From contig NZ_OMPQ01000008.1 of assembly GCF_900313025.1 (NCBI RefSeq), positions 458,482-522,481 of the forward strand: DNA of 64,000 bases, read 5' to 3'. Below the pieces are notes generated by a model. It did not search any database, had not been told where the DNA came from, and saw only the letters and a program-made list of their open reading frames with translations. This DNA comes from Pseudophaeobacter sp. EL27 (lineage in GTDB: Bacteria > Pseudomonadota > Alphaproteobacteria > Rhodobacterales > Rhodobacteraceae). The translations under genes were made by a program, and so were the position numbers. Positions 8,734-17,739 of the stretch are shown here, in pieces (position 1 is the first letter of the stretch; every line of letters begins with the position of its first letter).

Positions 8734-9108
8734 GTGCCCCTTCAGACCTCAGAGACCATTCATAATGCAGCCGCCTCATCTGAGGGGGTACAGACAGGGA
8801 TTCATCCGGAAACGCCTATCGACATGGCCGAACGTGCCGCCGAGGCGGCGAGCTTTCTCAAGACGCTGGCCCATGAAGGTCGGCTGATGATCCTGTGTCA
8901 TCTCGGGACCGGTGAGAAATCCGTGGGCGCGCTGGAGGCGCTGTTGGATATGCGACAGGCCGCAGTCAGCCAGATGCTGGCACGACTGCGCGACGAGGGG
9001 CTGGTACAGACCCGGCGCGAGGGGAAAACGATTTACTACTCTCTGAAGAACCGCAACACGGAAGAGATCATTGCCCTGCTCTACCGTCAGTTCTGTAGCC
9101 CCAGCTAA
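8734..9108 (+). CDS. ArsR-family repressor of the SqrR/BigR (sulfide/persulfide-sensing) type
   Basis: A 124-residue winged-helix regulator. The core FLKTLAHEGRLMILCHL, EKSVGALE, RQAAVSQMLARLRDEGLV and RREGKTIYYSL matches the SqrR/BigR/YgaV subgroup, which sense reactive sulfur through two cysteines and derepress sulfide-detoxification genes. Both cysteines are here, Cys55 and Cys121, spaced 66 residues apart as in Rhodobacter SqrR (Cys41/Cys107). The GTG at 8734 gives a ~30-residue N-terminal extension; ATG at 8824 would give a protein closer to family length and is a real alternative. No sulfide:quinone reductase or persulfide dioxygenase lies beside it, so it may act at a distance. Confidence 0.82.
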   Translation: MPLQTSETIHNAAASSEGVQTGIHPETPIDMAERAAEAASFLKTLAHEGRLMILCHLGTGEKSVGALEALLDMRQAAVSQMLARLRDEGLVQTRREGKTIYYSLKNRNTEEIIALLYRQFCSPS

Positions 9109-9222
9109 GCCCAGCTGCTTTAATCTCTGGAACACCCTTGTCGGCGGCTCAGGCTCACCCGATAAACTGCGCCAGTGTTTTGACGTGCTTCCGGAGAATC
9201 CTGCACCTGCGCGCCTGATCAG

Positions 9223-12200
9223 TTAGCCAACGTAGCCCGCAACCACCTGCAACAGTTTAAAGGCCGTATTGGCATCGTTTTCAACCACGGCCAGGAATTC
9301 CTCCTCACCGATCCGCAGGCAGGTCAGCTCGGTCCTGGCAATCATGCTCAGCGCACGGGGTTCCTGACGGATAAGGCCCAGCTCTCCCACCAAATTCCCC
9401 GGTCCAACCGAGGTGATTTTGCGATCCTCTCGCCCCTCCTGCGGCAGGAACAGACCCGCCTCACCTTCGAGGATCATATAGACACCATCACTGGCCACAT
9501 CATCTTTCAGGAAAACCGCATCCCCGGCTTCGGCTGAATACCAGCGCGCGCCAAAGGCCAGCAGCCGCAACTGCCGCCGGTTCAACCCTGAGAACAGCTC
9601 TGTCTGTTCCAAGGCCCGCAGTTTGCGCGCCAGATCCTGGCTCGCCGCACTATCTTCAGCGACTTCGTGATGCGGGTCGTCACTGACCAACCGGCCCTGA
9701 CGCAATTCATAGAAAGCATCAAAAACATCCGCCCGTTCAAAAGCCGCCTCAAGATAAACAAGGGTCGTTTCTGGCAAAAGGCGACGCAGGTTTTTGTGCA
9801 CTGCGATCCGGGTATCCAGATCATAACTGGAGAAGGCTGAATCCAGCAGCAAGATATCCGGGCGCTTGATCGTCGCCCGCGCAAATGCCAGAGGTTCCGC
9901 ATAGCTGGAGGGAAGCCCCTGCCCGCCCAAAGCAATCGGCAGGTCAAAGATCAACTCAACCACCATGTCGCGACTGCCGTTCTCGACCAAAACCTGGGAA
10001 ACCAACCGCCGCAGTTCATCCCCACGCGCACCAGAGCTGTCGGAAATCTTGCCAAACAGCGCATTCTCCAAAACGGTCAACCCGGGGGCAAAACTCTTTT
10101 CATCCAGCCGCTCAAAAACATCGGACAGGGTTCCCAACAACTCATCCGAATGGCTGTCACGGAAGGCAAGGATCCTTTCCTTCATCTCATCCGTAAAGGC
10201 AGGGCCGATCTGTTCGGCTGAAATGCTGAAGGGCACGATCATGAGCTGTGCCAGCTCGTCATGCTCCAGCGCCTCCGCCCCTCCTTTACTGCGGGTCTTG
10301 TCTACCAGGGCTGAGGCCCGCTCATAGGCCTTGGGGTCCAGCCCCAGCTTGCGAAACAGCGGATGATCCGTGCCATCCATACCAAAGATCTGCCGCAGGA
10401 TATCCACCACGTCCTGGGTCAGAGACACTAGGTCATCGACCAGTTTCAACTCTCGCAAGCGATCCAGAAAATCGACATGCTCACGCAGCATTTCCTCTGA
10501 AATCGGTGCACGCAGCGTGGCATAAAGCAGGTTCTCAGCCACGGGCAGCGCCGGATTATAGGCGTCCGGAGCCAAGCCATGTACCTGGCTGCCCAGTTCA
10601 GATTTGGCAACAGCGGCGCGCACCTTGGGGCGCAGATCCACCAAGCACTGCGCCAAACGCGGATGCTGTATGGGATCAAAGGTCTGTTCCATGCCCCGCT
10701 GAAACAGCGCACTCTCTGTGCCGATCCCAGCCAAAAGCTGAACCCACCAATCGCGCAGGTCATGCTCGCTGGCAAAGCCCGCCAGGGCCGGATCGAGCCA
10801 GGGCGCATCAAAGGGATCAGAACTGTTGCCCGCCAACTGAGCCGCCTGAAAGCGTCTGGGGTCCTGAGCGCTGCCCTTGGGGCGGTGGCGCATCGGCATC
10901 ATCACATTGTCACCAAAGGATCCCTGAAACAGGACTGGCCGCGAGGTCACGTGACCAATGCGCAGCGCCAGTGTCGCCTGATGCAGTTCGCGCAGATCCT
11001 GACCCGCGATACTCACCTGCCCGGCAGAGGGCAGGACTTCGCGGGTTAGCAGCTCAGCCATCGCCCGCCTGTCCTCCTCTGAGGGGGCGGCAATGCCGAT
11101 GACCTGCCCCGCGGGCAGGGTTGCATTCAGGTCTTCCAGTACCAGATTGCCATCCGAATCCCGTACATTGACTGAATTGAGCGCGACATCGCCATTCAGG
11201 CGCAGAGGCTTGTCCGGTTCACCGGACATCAACTCCTCGCGCACCATACCCGGAGGCGCAAACCGTTCCAGGATCACATCCCAGCGCAGGGACATATCCT
11301 GGGTCTGGTTGTAATAGGCCAAAAGCTCTTTCCAGGGCGAAGCAAGATCCTTGTAGGCTGCCAGAGCAGCCACCAGGGCCCCAAGCGAGACTTCGCCCTC
11401 GAGCACAAGGTATCCGCCAACCGCATAAAAGAAAAACGGTGTCAGATTGGTGATGAAGTTGTTCAGGAACTTCATGAAGAACTTTTTCTGATAGATCAGG
11501 AAGCGAATGTCATAGAGACGCCCCAACCGATCCGTGATCGCCGCCATCCGATAGCGCCAGCCGCCATTGATGCGCAGGGTTGCAGCCCCTGCAGCGCTTT
11601 CGCCGATTTCAGAGGCCAAGGCCCGCACCTGATGGATGCGGGTCTTGTTCAACAGGTTGATCTGGCGTTGCAGCATCGGGATCAGCCAGCCCTGCAGGGG
11701 AATCAGAGCCACCGCTGCCAGACCAAACCAGGGGCTTTGGGTGAAAAGGAAGAACAGAATGGTCAGCATCTGCCCGGCCTGCAACACAGGCTGGCTGACC
11801 GCATCCCCCATCAAGCCCCCCATTGGTTCACTCTCAGAGGTGATCATCGACACCAGTTCGCCCTGGCTTACCCGTTCAAAATAGGGCTGAGGAAAGCGCA
11901 ATACACGGGCGATCAGCTTATATCGAAAGCGCCGTAACATGCGCTCAGCCAAGACCCCTTTCATGGTGTTGATGCGCATCTTCAGCAACCCATGCAGCAG
12001 CACGGCAATCAGGAAACCCCCGCAGAGAATCCACAGATAGTCAAGCTTTTCAACAGAATAGCCGAGCAGATCTATATGATCGCTCTGGGCGCCTATGGCG
12101 TCATTGATGATCCGTTTGGGCAGTTCCAGCGTGAGATACAAAAGCGGGAACAGACAGGCGGTGACCATCAGCAGGACGACTTGGTCGCGTTTAGAATATT

Positions 12201-12273
12201 TCCAGATGAAACGAAATAGAGACGGTTCTATGGGAGAGCTCCAACTTTGGCTGCAGCAAAAGAGACCCCCCAT
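9223..12273 (-). CDS. ABC half-transporter-like protein with degenerate ATPase and C-terminal cyclic-nucleotide-binding domain
   Basis: A 1016-residue inner-membrane protein. Residues ~15-330 form an ABC type-I exporter transmembrane domain. The nucleotide-binding part is split and decayed: the Walker A position reads GIAAPSEEDRR (393-403) without the GxGK[ST] core, about 310 residues of helical sequence (465-775) are inserted after the Q-loop-like SRPVLFQ, the signature reads LGGQGLPSS, and Walker B reads DILLLDSAF with Ser812 where the catalytic Glu should be. Residues 888-1005 are a cyclic-nucleotide-binding domain that keeps GELGLIRQEPRALS with its Arg. It probably cannot hydrolyse ATP like a standard transporter. 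It converges with the ArsR gene. Function unknown. Confidence 0.8.
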   Translation of the reverse strand: MGGLFCCSQSWSSPIEPSLFRFIWKYSKRDQVVLLMVTACLFPLLYLTLELPKRIINDAIGAQSDHIDLLGYSVEKLDYLWILCGGFLIAVLLHGLLKMRINTMKGVLAERMLRRFRYKLIARVLRFPQPYFERVSQGELVSMITSESEPMGGLMGDAVSQPVLQAGQMLTILFFLFTQSPWFGLAAVALIPLQGWLIPMLQRQINLLNKTRIHQVRALASEIGESAAGAATLRINGGWRYRMAAITDRLGRLYDIRFLIYQKKFFMKFLNNFITNLTPFFFYAVGGYLVLEGEVSLGALVAALAAYKDLASPWKELLAYYNQTQDMSLRWDVILERFAPPGMVREELMSGEPDKPLRLNGDVALNSVNVRDSDGNLVLEDLNATLPAGQVIGIAAPSEEDRRAMAELLTREVLPSAGQVSIAGQDLRELHQATLALRIGHVTSRPVLFQGSFGDNVMMPMRHRPKGSAQDPRRFQAAQLAGNSSDPFDAPWLDPALAGFASEHDLRDWWVQLLAGIGTESALFQRGMEQTFDPIQHPRLAQCLVDLRPKVRAAVAKSELGSQVHGLAPDAYNPALPVAENLLYATLRAPISEEMLREHVDFLDRLRELKLVDDLVSLTQDVVDILRQIFGMDGTDHPLFRKLGLDPKAYERASALVDKTRSKGGAEALEHDELAQLMIVPFSISAEQIGPAFTDEMKERILAFRDSHSDELLGTLSDVFERLDEKSFAPGLTVLENALFGKISDSSGARGDELRRLVSQVLVENGSRDMVVELIFDLPIALGGQGLPSSYAEPLAFARATIKRPDILLLDSAFSSYDLDTRIAVHKNLRRLLPETTLVYLEAAFERADVFDAFYELRQGRLVSDDPHHEVAEDSAASQDLARKLRALEQTELFSGLNRRQLRLLAFGARWYSAEAGDAVFLKDDVASDGVYMILEGEAGLFLPQEGREDRKITSVGPGNLVGELGLIRQEPRALSMIARTELTCLRIGEEEFLAVVENDANTAFKLLQVVAGYVG

Positions 12274-12404
12274 GCCTAGCGCGGTTTACACCCGACAGGC
12301 AATGGCAGAACATCTGTTGCTCATGTGATCGAGGTCACTGTCCCGTTACGGCATCTCTGCTACACAGTATTTGCCAGTCAGAAAAAAAACCGTATGGTTT
12401 CAGT

Positions 12405-12821
12405 GTGTTTTTGAAACAGGGGATTGCCTTGCCAGGACTTGTCGGATCCGTTTTGATTTTGCTCTGCCTCTTGCAGATCAAACATCTGTTTGCCGACTTC
12501 TTTTTGCAGACCCCCAAAATGCTCGCTGGCCGCGACGAATACATGCACGCGGGGCGCGCCCAGCACGCGGGGGTCCATGCGCTGTTTTCGATTGTGGTCT
12601 TTGTGCTCATGGGGGCATCCGTGGGGTTCATCCTGCTGATCTGCGCGCTTGAGTGGGTGGTGCATTTCCACATCGACTACGGCAAGGCGCATTATTCCGA
12701 AAAGAAAGAGTTGAACCCGCAGCAGGCCTCCTTTTGGCGCGCCATGGGCACGGACCAATGCCTACATCAGCTGACCTATATCGCCATGACCGCAGCCTGG
12801 GTGAAATGCTTCGCCTGCTAG
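12405..12821 (+). CDS. DUF3307 domain membrane protein
   Basis: A 138-residue protein with about three hydrophobic helices. The block LLQIKHLFADFFLQTPKML followed by a histidine-rich helix (HAGVHAL, VVHFHIDYGKAHY) and the C-terminal DQCLHQLTYIA is the DUF3307 pattern. Function is unknown for the family; inner-membrane location is likely. The start is a GTG at 12405; a TTG at 12429 is a possible alternative. It is divergent from the ABC/cyclic-nucleotide gene across about 130 bases and convergent with the Lrp gene. Confidence 0.75.
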   Translation: MFLKQGIALPGLVGSVLILLCLLQIKHLFADFFLQTPKMLAGRDEYMHAGRAQHAGVHALFSIVVFVLMGASVGFILLICALEWVVHFHIDYGKAHYSEKKELNPQQASFWRAMGTDQCLHQLTYIAMTAAWVKCFAC

Positions 12822-12854
12822 GGCTAATCTGCACCGCCCCCCCCCAATCGTTTG

Positions 12855-13322
12855 CTACCCCGGCAACACCACAGGGCGATCGCGTTTGATCGTGCGCAGC
12901 ACCACGTTGGTCTGTGCGCTGGCAACCGCCGGTAGGCGAAACAGAAACTCCTCCAGAAACCGATTATAGGCCTCTAGATCCGGTGCCAGGACCCGCAGTT
13001 GATAATCCGATTGCCCCGTGGTGGCATAACATTCCTGCACCAGCGGGCTCAGCTCCACAGCGCGGATGAATTCGGCCAGTTTCTCCGGGTCATGGCGGGT
13101 CAATTGTACATGTACAATAGCCTGAAAGCCCAGCCCCATGGCGGGCGCATTCACCACCGCACCATATCGTTCAATCACCTTGGCGTCTTCCAGCGCGCGC
13201 ACCCGCCGCCATAGGGCTGAAGGTGACATACCGACTTTTTCCGAGAGTTCCGCATTCGAGATGCGAGAATCCTCCTGCAAAAGCCTCAAAATATGGCGAT
13301 CACGGTCGTCCAAACTTTGCAT
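12855..13322 (-). CDS. Lrp/AsnC-family transcriptional regulator
   Basis: A 155-residue Lrp/AsnC protein: N-terminal helix-turn-helix (LDDRDRHILRLLQEDSRIS, VGMSPSALWRRVRALE) and C-terminal RAM ligand-binding domain (VQLTRHDPEKL, ECYATTGQSDYQLRV). These proteins sense amino acids. I placed the start at ATG 13322; an upstream in-frame TTG at 13340 would add six residues. It is divergently transcribed from the indolepyruvate ferredoxin oxidoreductase gene, so control of aromatic amino-acid breakdown by this regulator is a reasonable inference. A palindrome lies in the shared promoter region at 13356-13370. Confidence 0.9.
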   Translation of the reverse strand: MQSLDDRDRHILRLLQEDSRISNAELSEKVGMSPSALWRRVRALEDAKVIERYGAVVNAPAMGLGFQAIVHVQLTRHDPEKLAEFIRAVELSPLVQECYATTGQSDYQLRVLAPDLEAYNRFLEEFLFRLPAVASAQTNVVLRTIKRDRPVVLPG

Positions 13323-13355
13323 CAACACCAGCCTATCCAATATTCCCTCAATTTC

Positions 13356-13370
13356 TGGTCAATATAACCA
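13356..13370. promoter_or_regulatory. Candidate Lrp-type operator
   Basis: TGGTCAATATAACCA is a 15-base palindrome with four-base arms (TGGT/ACCA) and an A/T-rich centre, the general form of Lrp/AsnC sites. It lies between the divergent Lrp gene and the oxidoreductase gene, 34 bases from the regulator's start codon. The match is by form only. Confidence 0.45.
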
Positions 13371-13486
13371 ATTATCCTCCAAAAACTAGCAATTCAGACA
13401 GATCTTTTCACCTCAGCCGGAATATCCTGCCTCAAAGAGCGTTTTACCCGCTCATTCCAGCCATACGACGCGCAAGGACCACCAGA

Positions 13487-16400
13487 ATGACCGAGCTGAG
13501 CCACGAATTTCGCAGCTACAAACTAGATGACCGTTACGAGCAGGAGCAGGGCCGTGTATTCCTTACCGGCACCCAAGCCCTGGCGCGGGTGATGCTGGAT
13601 CAGGCCCGGCGGGACCGCCTGGCCGGGATGAACACAGCCGGGTTTGTTTCCGGCTATCGCGGCTCTCCGCTCGGCGCTGTCGATCTGGAGTTCTGGCGCT
13701 CTCGTCAACGGATGGAAAAAAACCGCGTCACCTTTATGCCCGCCGTAAATGAAGACCTCGGCGCCACCGCCGTGCTGGGAGCACAGCAGGCCATTCTGGA
13801 CCCTCATTGCGAGGTCGAGGGCGTGTTTTCCATGTGGTATGGCAAAGGCCCCGGCGTCGACCGGTCTGGCGATGCGCTGAAACACGGCAACGCCTATGGC
13901 TCTTCGTCTAAGGGCGGTGTGCTGGTGGTGGCAGGCGATGACCACGGCTGTGTCAGCTCTTCGATGCCGCATCAATCCGATGTCGCCTTCATGTCCTGGT
14001 TCATGCCGGTTCTGAACCCCGCAGATGTCTCCGAGTTCTTGACCTATGGCGAATATGGTTTTGCCCTGTCGCGCTATTCCGGCACCTGGGTTGGTTTCAA
14101 GGCGGTTTCAGAGACCGTCGAAAGCGCACGTTCGGTCGAATTGCAGGCGGATCGCACCTTCACTTACCCTGAGCTGCCCGATTACCCCGGTGGGCTGCAC
14201 ATCCGCCGCGCCGACCTGCCCTCGCCCGAGATCGAAACCCGCATCCGCGCCAAGATCAAAGCCGTGCGCGCCTTTGCTGAGGCCAATCCGATTGATCGCC
14301 GCATCTACGATGTCGACGATGCCAAGTTTGGCTTTGTCACCACCGGCAAAGGCCATCTGGATCTGATGGAGGCACTGCGCCTACTGGGTCTAGACGAGGA
14401 CACCTGCCGCCGACTTGGCATCGATATCTACAAGGTCGGCATGGTCTGGCCCCTCGCCCGCCCCGAAGCCCTGCGGTTCATGCGCGGCAAGGAAGAAGTG
14501 CTGGTTGTTGAAGAGAAACGCGGCATCATTGAAAGCCAGTTCAAGGAGTATTTCTACGACTGGCCCGGCGACAAACCCAACAAGATGGTTGGCAAATACG
14601 ACAGCGCTGGCGAGCCGCTGATCCCCTGGACCGGCGAGCTGAGCCCGCTGATGCTGGCCCCCATTGTGGCCGCGCGTCTGGACACATTCTTCCCCGGTGA
14701 AGGCCTGCCTGCCAAGGCCGCCGCGCTGCTGGCGGAACAGCCCAAGCTGATCAATGTACCCGGCGCCAATCGGACGCCCTATTTCTGCTCAGGCTGTCCG
14801 CATAACAGCTCGACCAAACTGCCCGAGGGCAGCGAGGCCAAATCCGGCATTGGCTGCCACGTCATGGCCAGCTGGATGGATCGCGAAACCTCTGGCTATG
14901 CGCAGATGGGCGGCGAAGGCGTCACCTGGACGGCCGCCTCGCAGTTTAATGGCGGCAAACATGTATTCCAGAACCTTGGTGAAGGCACCTGGTATCACTC
15001 GGGCTCGCTTGCCATCCGCCAGGCAGTCGCGGCGCGGACGAATATTACCTATAAGATCCTCTATAATGACGCCGTTGCCATGACCGGCGGCCAGCCTGTT
15101 GATGGCCCCGTCAGCGTTCTGGGCATTGCCCAGACCTGCCGTGCCGAGGGCGTGCAGCGTATCGCGCTGGTCTCGGATAATATCGACAAATTCAACCGGG
15201 GTGATTTCCCCGCAGGCACCACCTTCCATGACCGCGCCGATATGGATCTGGTCCAGCGCGAGTTGCGCGAGGTCAAAGGTGTCTCGACCCTGATCTATGA
15301 GCAGACCTGCGCCACCGAGAAACGCCGCCGCCGCAAGCGGGGCACCATGGAAGATCCCAAGAAATTTGCCTTTATCAACGATCTGGTCTGCGAGGGCTGC
15401 GGTGATTGCTCGATCGAGAGCAACTGCCTGAGCGTCGAGCCCAAAGAGACCGCCTTTGGTCGCAAGCGCAAGATCAACCTCTCCAGCTGCAACAAGGACT
15501 TCTCCTGTCTCAACGGGTTCTGCCCCAGCTTTGTCACCATTGAGGGTGGCCAGCGGCGCAAGAAACTGCCTGCGGGGTTGGACCGCGACGCTCTGGCGGA
15601 AAATCTCCCTGCGCCTGAGCTGCCCGCACTGGACAAACCCTTTGATCTATTGGTCACCGGCGTTGGCGGCACTGGGGTTGTCACCGTCGGAGCACTGATC
15701 ACCATGGCGGCGCATCTTGAGGGCAAGGGCTCCAGCGTGTTGGACTTCACCGGATTTGCACAGAAATTTGGTACGGTTCTCAGCTATATCCGGCTCTCCT
15801 CCAGCCCTGACAGCCTCAACCAGGTGCGCATTGATCAGGCCGCCGCAGATGCAGTCATCGGTTGTGACGTGGTGGTCAGCTCGGCGCCCAAGGCCTCGGC
15901 TCATTACCGCACAGGCACCCGCATCGTGCTGAACCGCGCCGAGATGCCCACAGGGGATCTGGTCCTGCGCCGTGACGCTGACCTGATGACCGGGGTGCGC
16001 GAGCAACAAATCGCTACGGCGGTTGGCCCCGAAAACCTCAGCGGCTTTAACGCCAATGAGGCCGCCGAAGCCCTGCTGGGCGATGCGGTTTTGGCCAATG
16101 TGATGATGCTGGGCTTTGCCTGGCAAAAGGGACTGGTCCCGGTCAGTGGTGCCGCGCTGGATCAGGCGATTGAGCTCAACGGAGTTGCAATCGACAAAAA
16201 CCGCCTCGCCTTTACCATTGGCCGCGCCATGGCCACGGATCCTGAGTTGGTGTCACAGTTCTACGCAGAGACCCCGGAAACCGAGGAAACACTGGAACAG
16301 ATCATCGAGCGTCGCGCCGTCTTTTTGGCCGGGTACCAAGATGCCGCCTACGCCCAGCGCTATACGGAAACCCTAGGGGCCTTTCGCAGTCTGCTGCCCG

Positions 16401-16909
16401 ATGACGCCAAGGAGGAACTCACCGAGGCCGCCGCGCGCTCGCTGTTCAAACTGATGGCCTATAAAGACGAATTTGAGGTCGCCCGCCTGATGACTGGCGA
16501 AGGGTTCAAGGATCAGATCGCCCAGGAGTTCGAAGGGGACTACAGCGTCAACTACCATATGGCCCCACCCTTGCTGAGCCGCAAGAAAGACGCCCGTGGC
16601 CGCCCGCTCAAAAAGAGCTTTGGCCCCTGGTTGCGCCCTGCGCTTTCGCTGCTGACCCGTGCCAAGTTCTTGCGCAGCAGCCGGTTCAACCCCTTTGGCT
16701 ACCACGAAGAGGCCCGTCTGCACCGCAGCCTTCTGGCCTGGTACGAGGCCGCGATGCGCTCCGTCACCGCTCAGTACAACAGTGAAAAGCACCGCGACTG
16801 CCTAAGCATTCTGCAATCCCCGATGGAGATCCGCGGTTATGGCCCGGTTCGTCTGGAAGCGGCGCATAAGAATCGCGCCAGCGCCGAACGTTTGCTGAAA
16901 AAGCTGTAA
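13487..16909 (+). CDS. Indolepyruvate ferredoxin oxidoreductase family protein (fused subunits)
   Basis: A 1140-residue fused 2-oxoacid:ferredoxin oxidoreductase. Order: pyrimidine-binding domain (SGYRGSPLGAVDLEFW), a transketolase-C-like region, a TPP domain with CSGCPHN (Cys434, Cys437) and GIGCHVM, a cysteine-rich Fe-S region around 635-675 (CEGCGDCSIESNC, CNKDFSC), and a gamma domain starting ~722 (TGVGGTGVVTVG). It decarboxylates aryl- or branched-chain 2-oxoacids to acyl-CoA with ferredoxin as electron acceptor. I chose ATG 13487, with AAGGACC upstream, because the longer frame's 88 extra residues cross the Lrp gene and look non-coding. A divergent Lrp gene fits amino-acid-responsive control. 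Substrate specificity is not proven. Confidence 0.9.
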   Translation: MTELSHEFRSYKLDDRYEQEQGRVFLTGTQALARVMLDQARRDRLAGMNTAGFVSGYRGSPLGAVDLEFWRSRQRMEKNRVTFMPAVNEDLGATAVLGAQQAILDPHCEVEGVFSMWYGKGPGVDRSGDALKHGNAYGSSSKGGVLVVAGDDHGCVSSSMPHQSDVAFMSWFMPVLNPADVSEFLTYGEYGFALSRYSGTWVGFKAVSETVESARSVELQADRTFTYPELPDYPGGLHIRRADLPSPEIETRIRAKIKAVRAFAEANPIDRRIYDVDDAKFGFVTTGKGHLDLMEALRLLGLDEDTCRRLGIDIYKVGMVWPLARPEALRFMRGKEEVLVVEEKRGIIESQFKEYFYDWPGDKPNKMVGKYDSAGEPLIPWTGELSPLMLAPIVAARLDTFFPGEGLPAKAAALLAEQPKLINVPGANRTPYFCSGCPHNSSTKLPEGSEAKSGIGCHVMASWMDRETSGYAQMGGEGVTWTAASQFNGGKHVFQNLGEGTWYHSGSLAIRQAVAARTNITYKILYNDAVAMTGGQPVDGPVSVLGIAQTCRAEGVQRIALVSDNIDKFNRGDFPAGTTFHDRADMDLVQRELREVKGVSTLIYEQTCATEKRRRRKRGTMEDPKKFAFINDLVCEGCGDCSIESNCLSVEPKETAFGRKRKINLSSCNKDFSCLNGFCPSFVTIEGGQRRKKLPAGLDRDALAENLPAPELPALDKPFDLLVTGVGGTGVVTVGALITMAAHLEGKGSSVLDFTGFAQKFGTVLSYIRLSSSPDSLNQVRIDQAAADAVIGCDVVVSSAPKASAHYRTGTRIVLNRAEMPTGDLVLRRDADLMTGVREQQIATAVGPENLSGFNANEAAEALLGDAVLANVMMLGFAWQKGLVPVSGAALDQAIELNGVAIDKNRLAFTIGRAMATDPELVSQFYAETPETEETLEQIIERRAVFLAGYQDAAYAQRYTETLGAFRSLLPDDAKEELTEAAARSLFKLMAYKDEFEVARLMTGEGFKDQIAQEFEGDYSVNYHMAPPLLSRKKDARGRPLKKSFGPWLRPALSLLTRAKFLRSSRFNPFGYHEEARLHRSLLAWYEAAMRSVTAQYNSEKHRDCLSILQSPMEIRGYGPVRLEAAHKNRASAERLLKKL

Positions 16910-16915
16910 GACGCC

Positions 16916-16943
16916 AAATGGCCCCTCTCTTGCGGGGCCATTT
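16916..16943 (+). terminator. Hairpin terminator after the oxidoreductase gene
   Basis: AAATGGCCCC (16916-16925) and GGGGCCATTT (16934-16943) form a perfect ten-pair stem with an eight-base loop, seven bases after the stop codon and before the convergent TetR gene. Because the stem starts with A and ends with T runs, it can work on both strands. Confidence 0.75.
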
Positions 16944-16960
16944 CCCTTATCCCGGCCGGG

Positions 16961-17626
16961 CTAAAGGTCCCAGTGCCTCTCGGTAAACTCGGCGAACTCG
17001 TCCAGTTCAGCCGCACTGGGTTCGCGTCCGGTAAAGACCTTGAGATACTGCGGGGTCATTTCCAGCCGATGCGCGTAGCTTTCATTTGGTTCCGCCATGT
17101 CATAGCCCAGCTGCATGTAATACAGCACCTTGGCGCGGGTCATGGCCTCCAGCTCGGCGTAGTCGTAACGGATGAACATCTGCGTCAGGGCCTCAACCCG
17201 GCGTGCATCCGAACGGTCCAACAGACTGCGCACCTTACCCGAGCGCCGCGCCCAGTCCCGCACCGCAAAATCCAGCGCGGTGTTGAACAGGGATGGATTG
17301 GCGATACAGTGGAAAATGTTCAAAACCGCGCCTGTAATCGCAGCAGCCGGGGCTTCGGACCGTTCCACCATGGCGGCGGTATTGGTCTGCTCCCAGGTTT
17401 TCAGCAGGGCATCCAGCAGATCCTGGCGCGATTTGAAATACCAGTAAAAGGACGAGCGCGACACGTTCATCCGCTCCGCCAGCGCCAGCACCTTGACCTG
17501 TTCAACCCCGTCGGTGATCAGCACATCCATGGCCACATTGAGCCAGTCATCGCGGGTGACTTTGACATTGCCAACCAAAGGTTCGGCGCTGGGGTTGTCA
17601 CGATGCAAAAGTGGCTTGGGTGGCAT
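16961..17626 (-). CDS. TetR/AcrR-family transcriptional regulator
   Basis: A 221-residue TetR-type repressor. The helix-turn-helix is at about residues 24-70 (WLNVAMDVLITDGVEQVKV, LAERMNVSRSSFYWYFKSRQDLLDAL). The remaining helices form the ligand domain, which is too variable to predict a ligand. A ~20-residue basic/proline N-terminal extension precedes the domain. It faces the oxidoreductase gene tail-to-tail and lies 113 bases upstream of (same strand as) the stop of the GST gene, so either its own or a distant target is possible. Confidence 0.85.
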   Translation of the reverse strand: MPPKPLLHRDNPSAEPLVGNVKVTRDDWLNVAMDVLITDGVEQVKVLALAERMNVSRSSFYWYFKSRQDLLDALLKTWEQTNTAAMVERSEAPAAAITGAVLNIFHCIANPSLFNTALDFAVRDWARRSGKVRSLLDRSDARRVEALTQMFIRYDYAELEAMTRAKVLYYMQLGYDMAEPNESYAHRLEMTPQYLKVFTGREPSAAELDEFAEFTERHWDL

Positions 17627-17739
17627 GGAAACTCATTTCATCCGGAAGTGGGGCAACCAGTGGTGCAGACTGCAACACCCTGCGGCGCGCGAAGGGTGTT
17701 GTCCAGTCTTGTCAGAGCCGTGCAGATTTCGCGCGGCGA

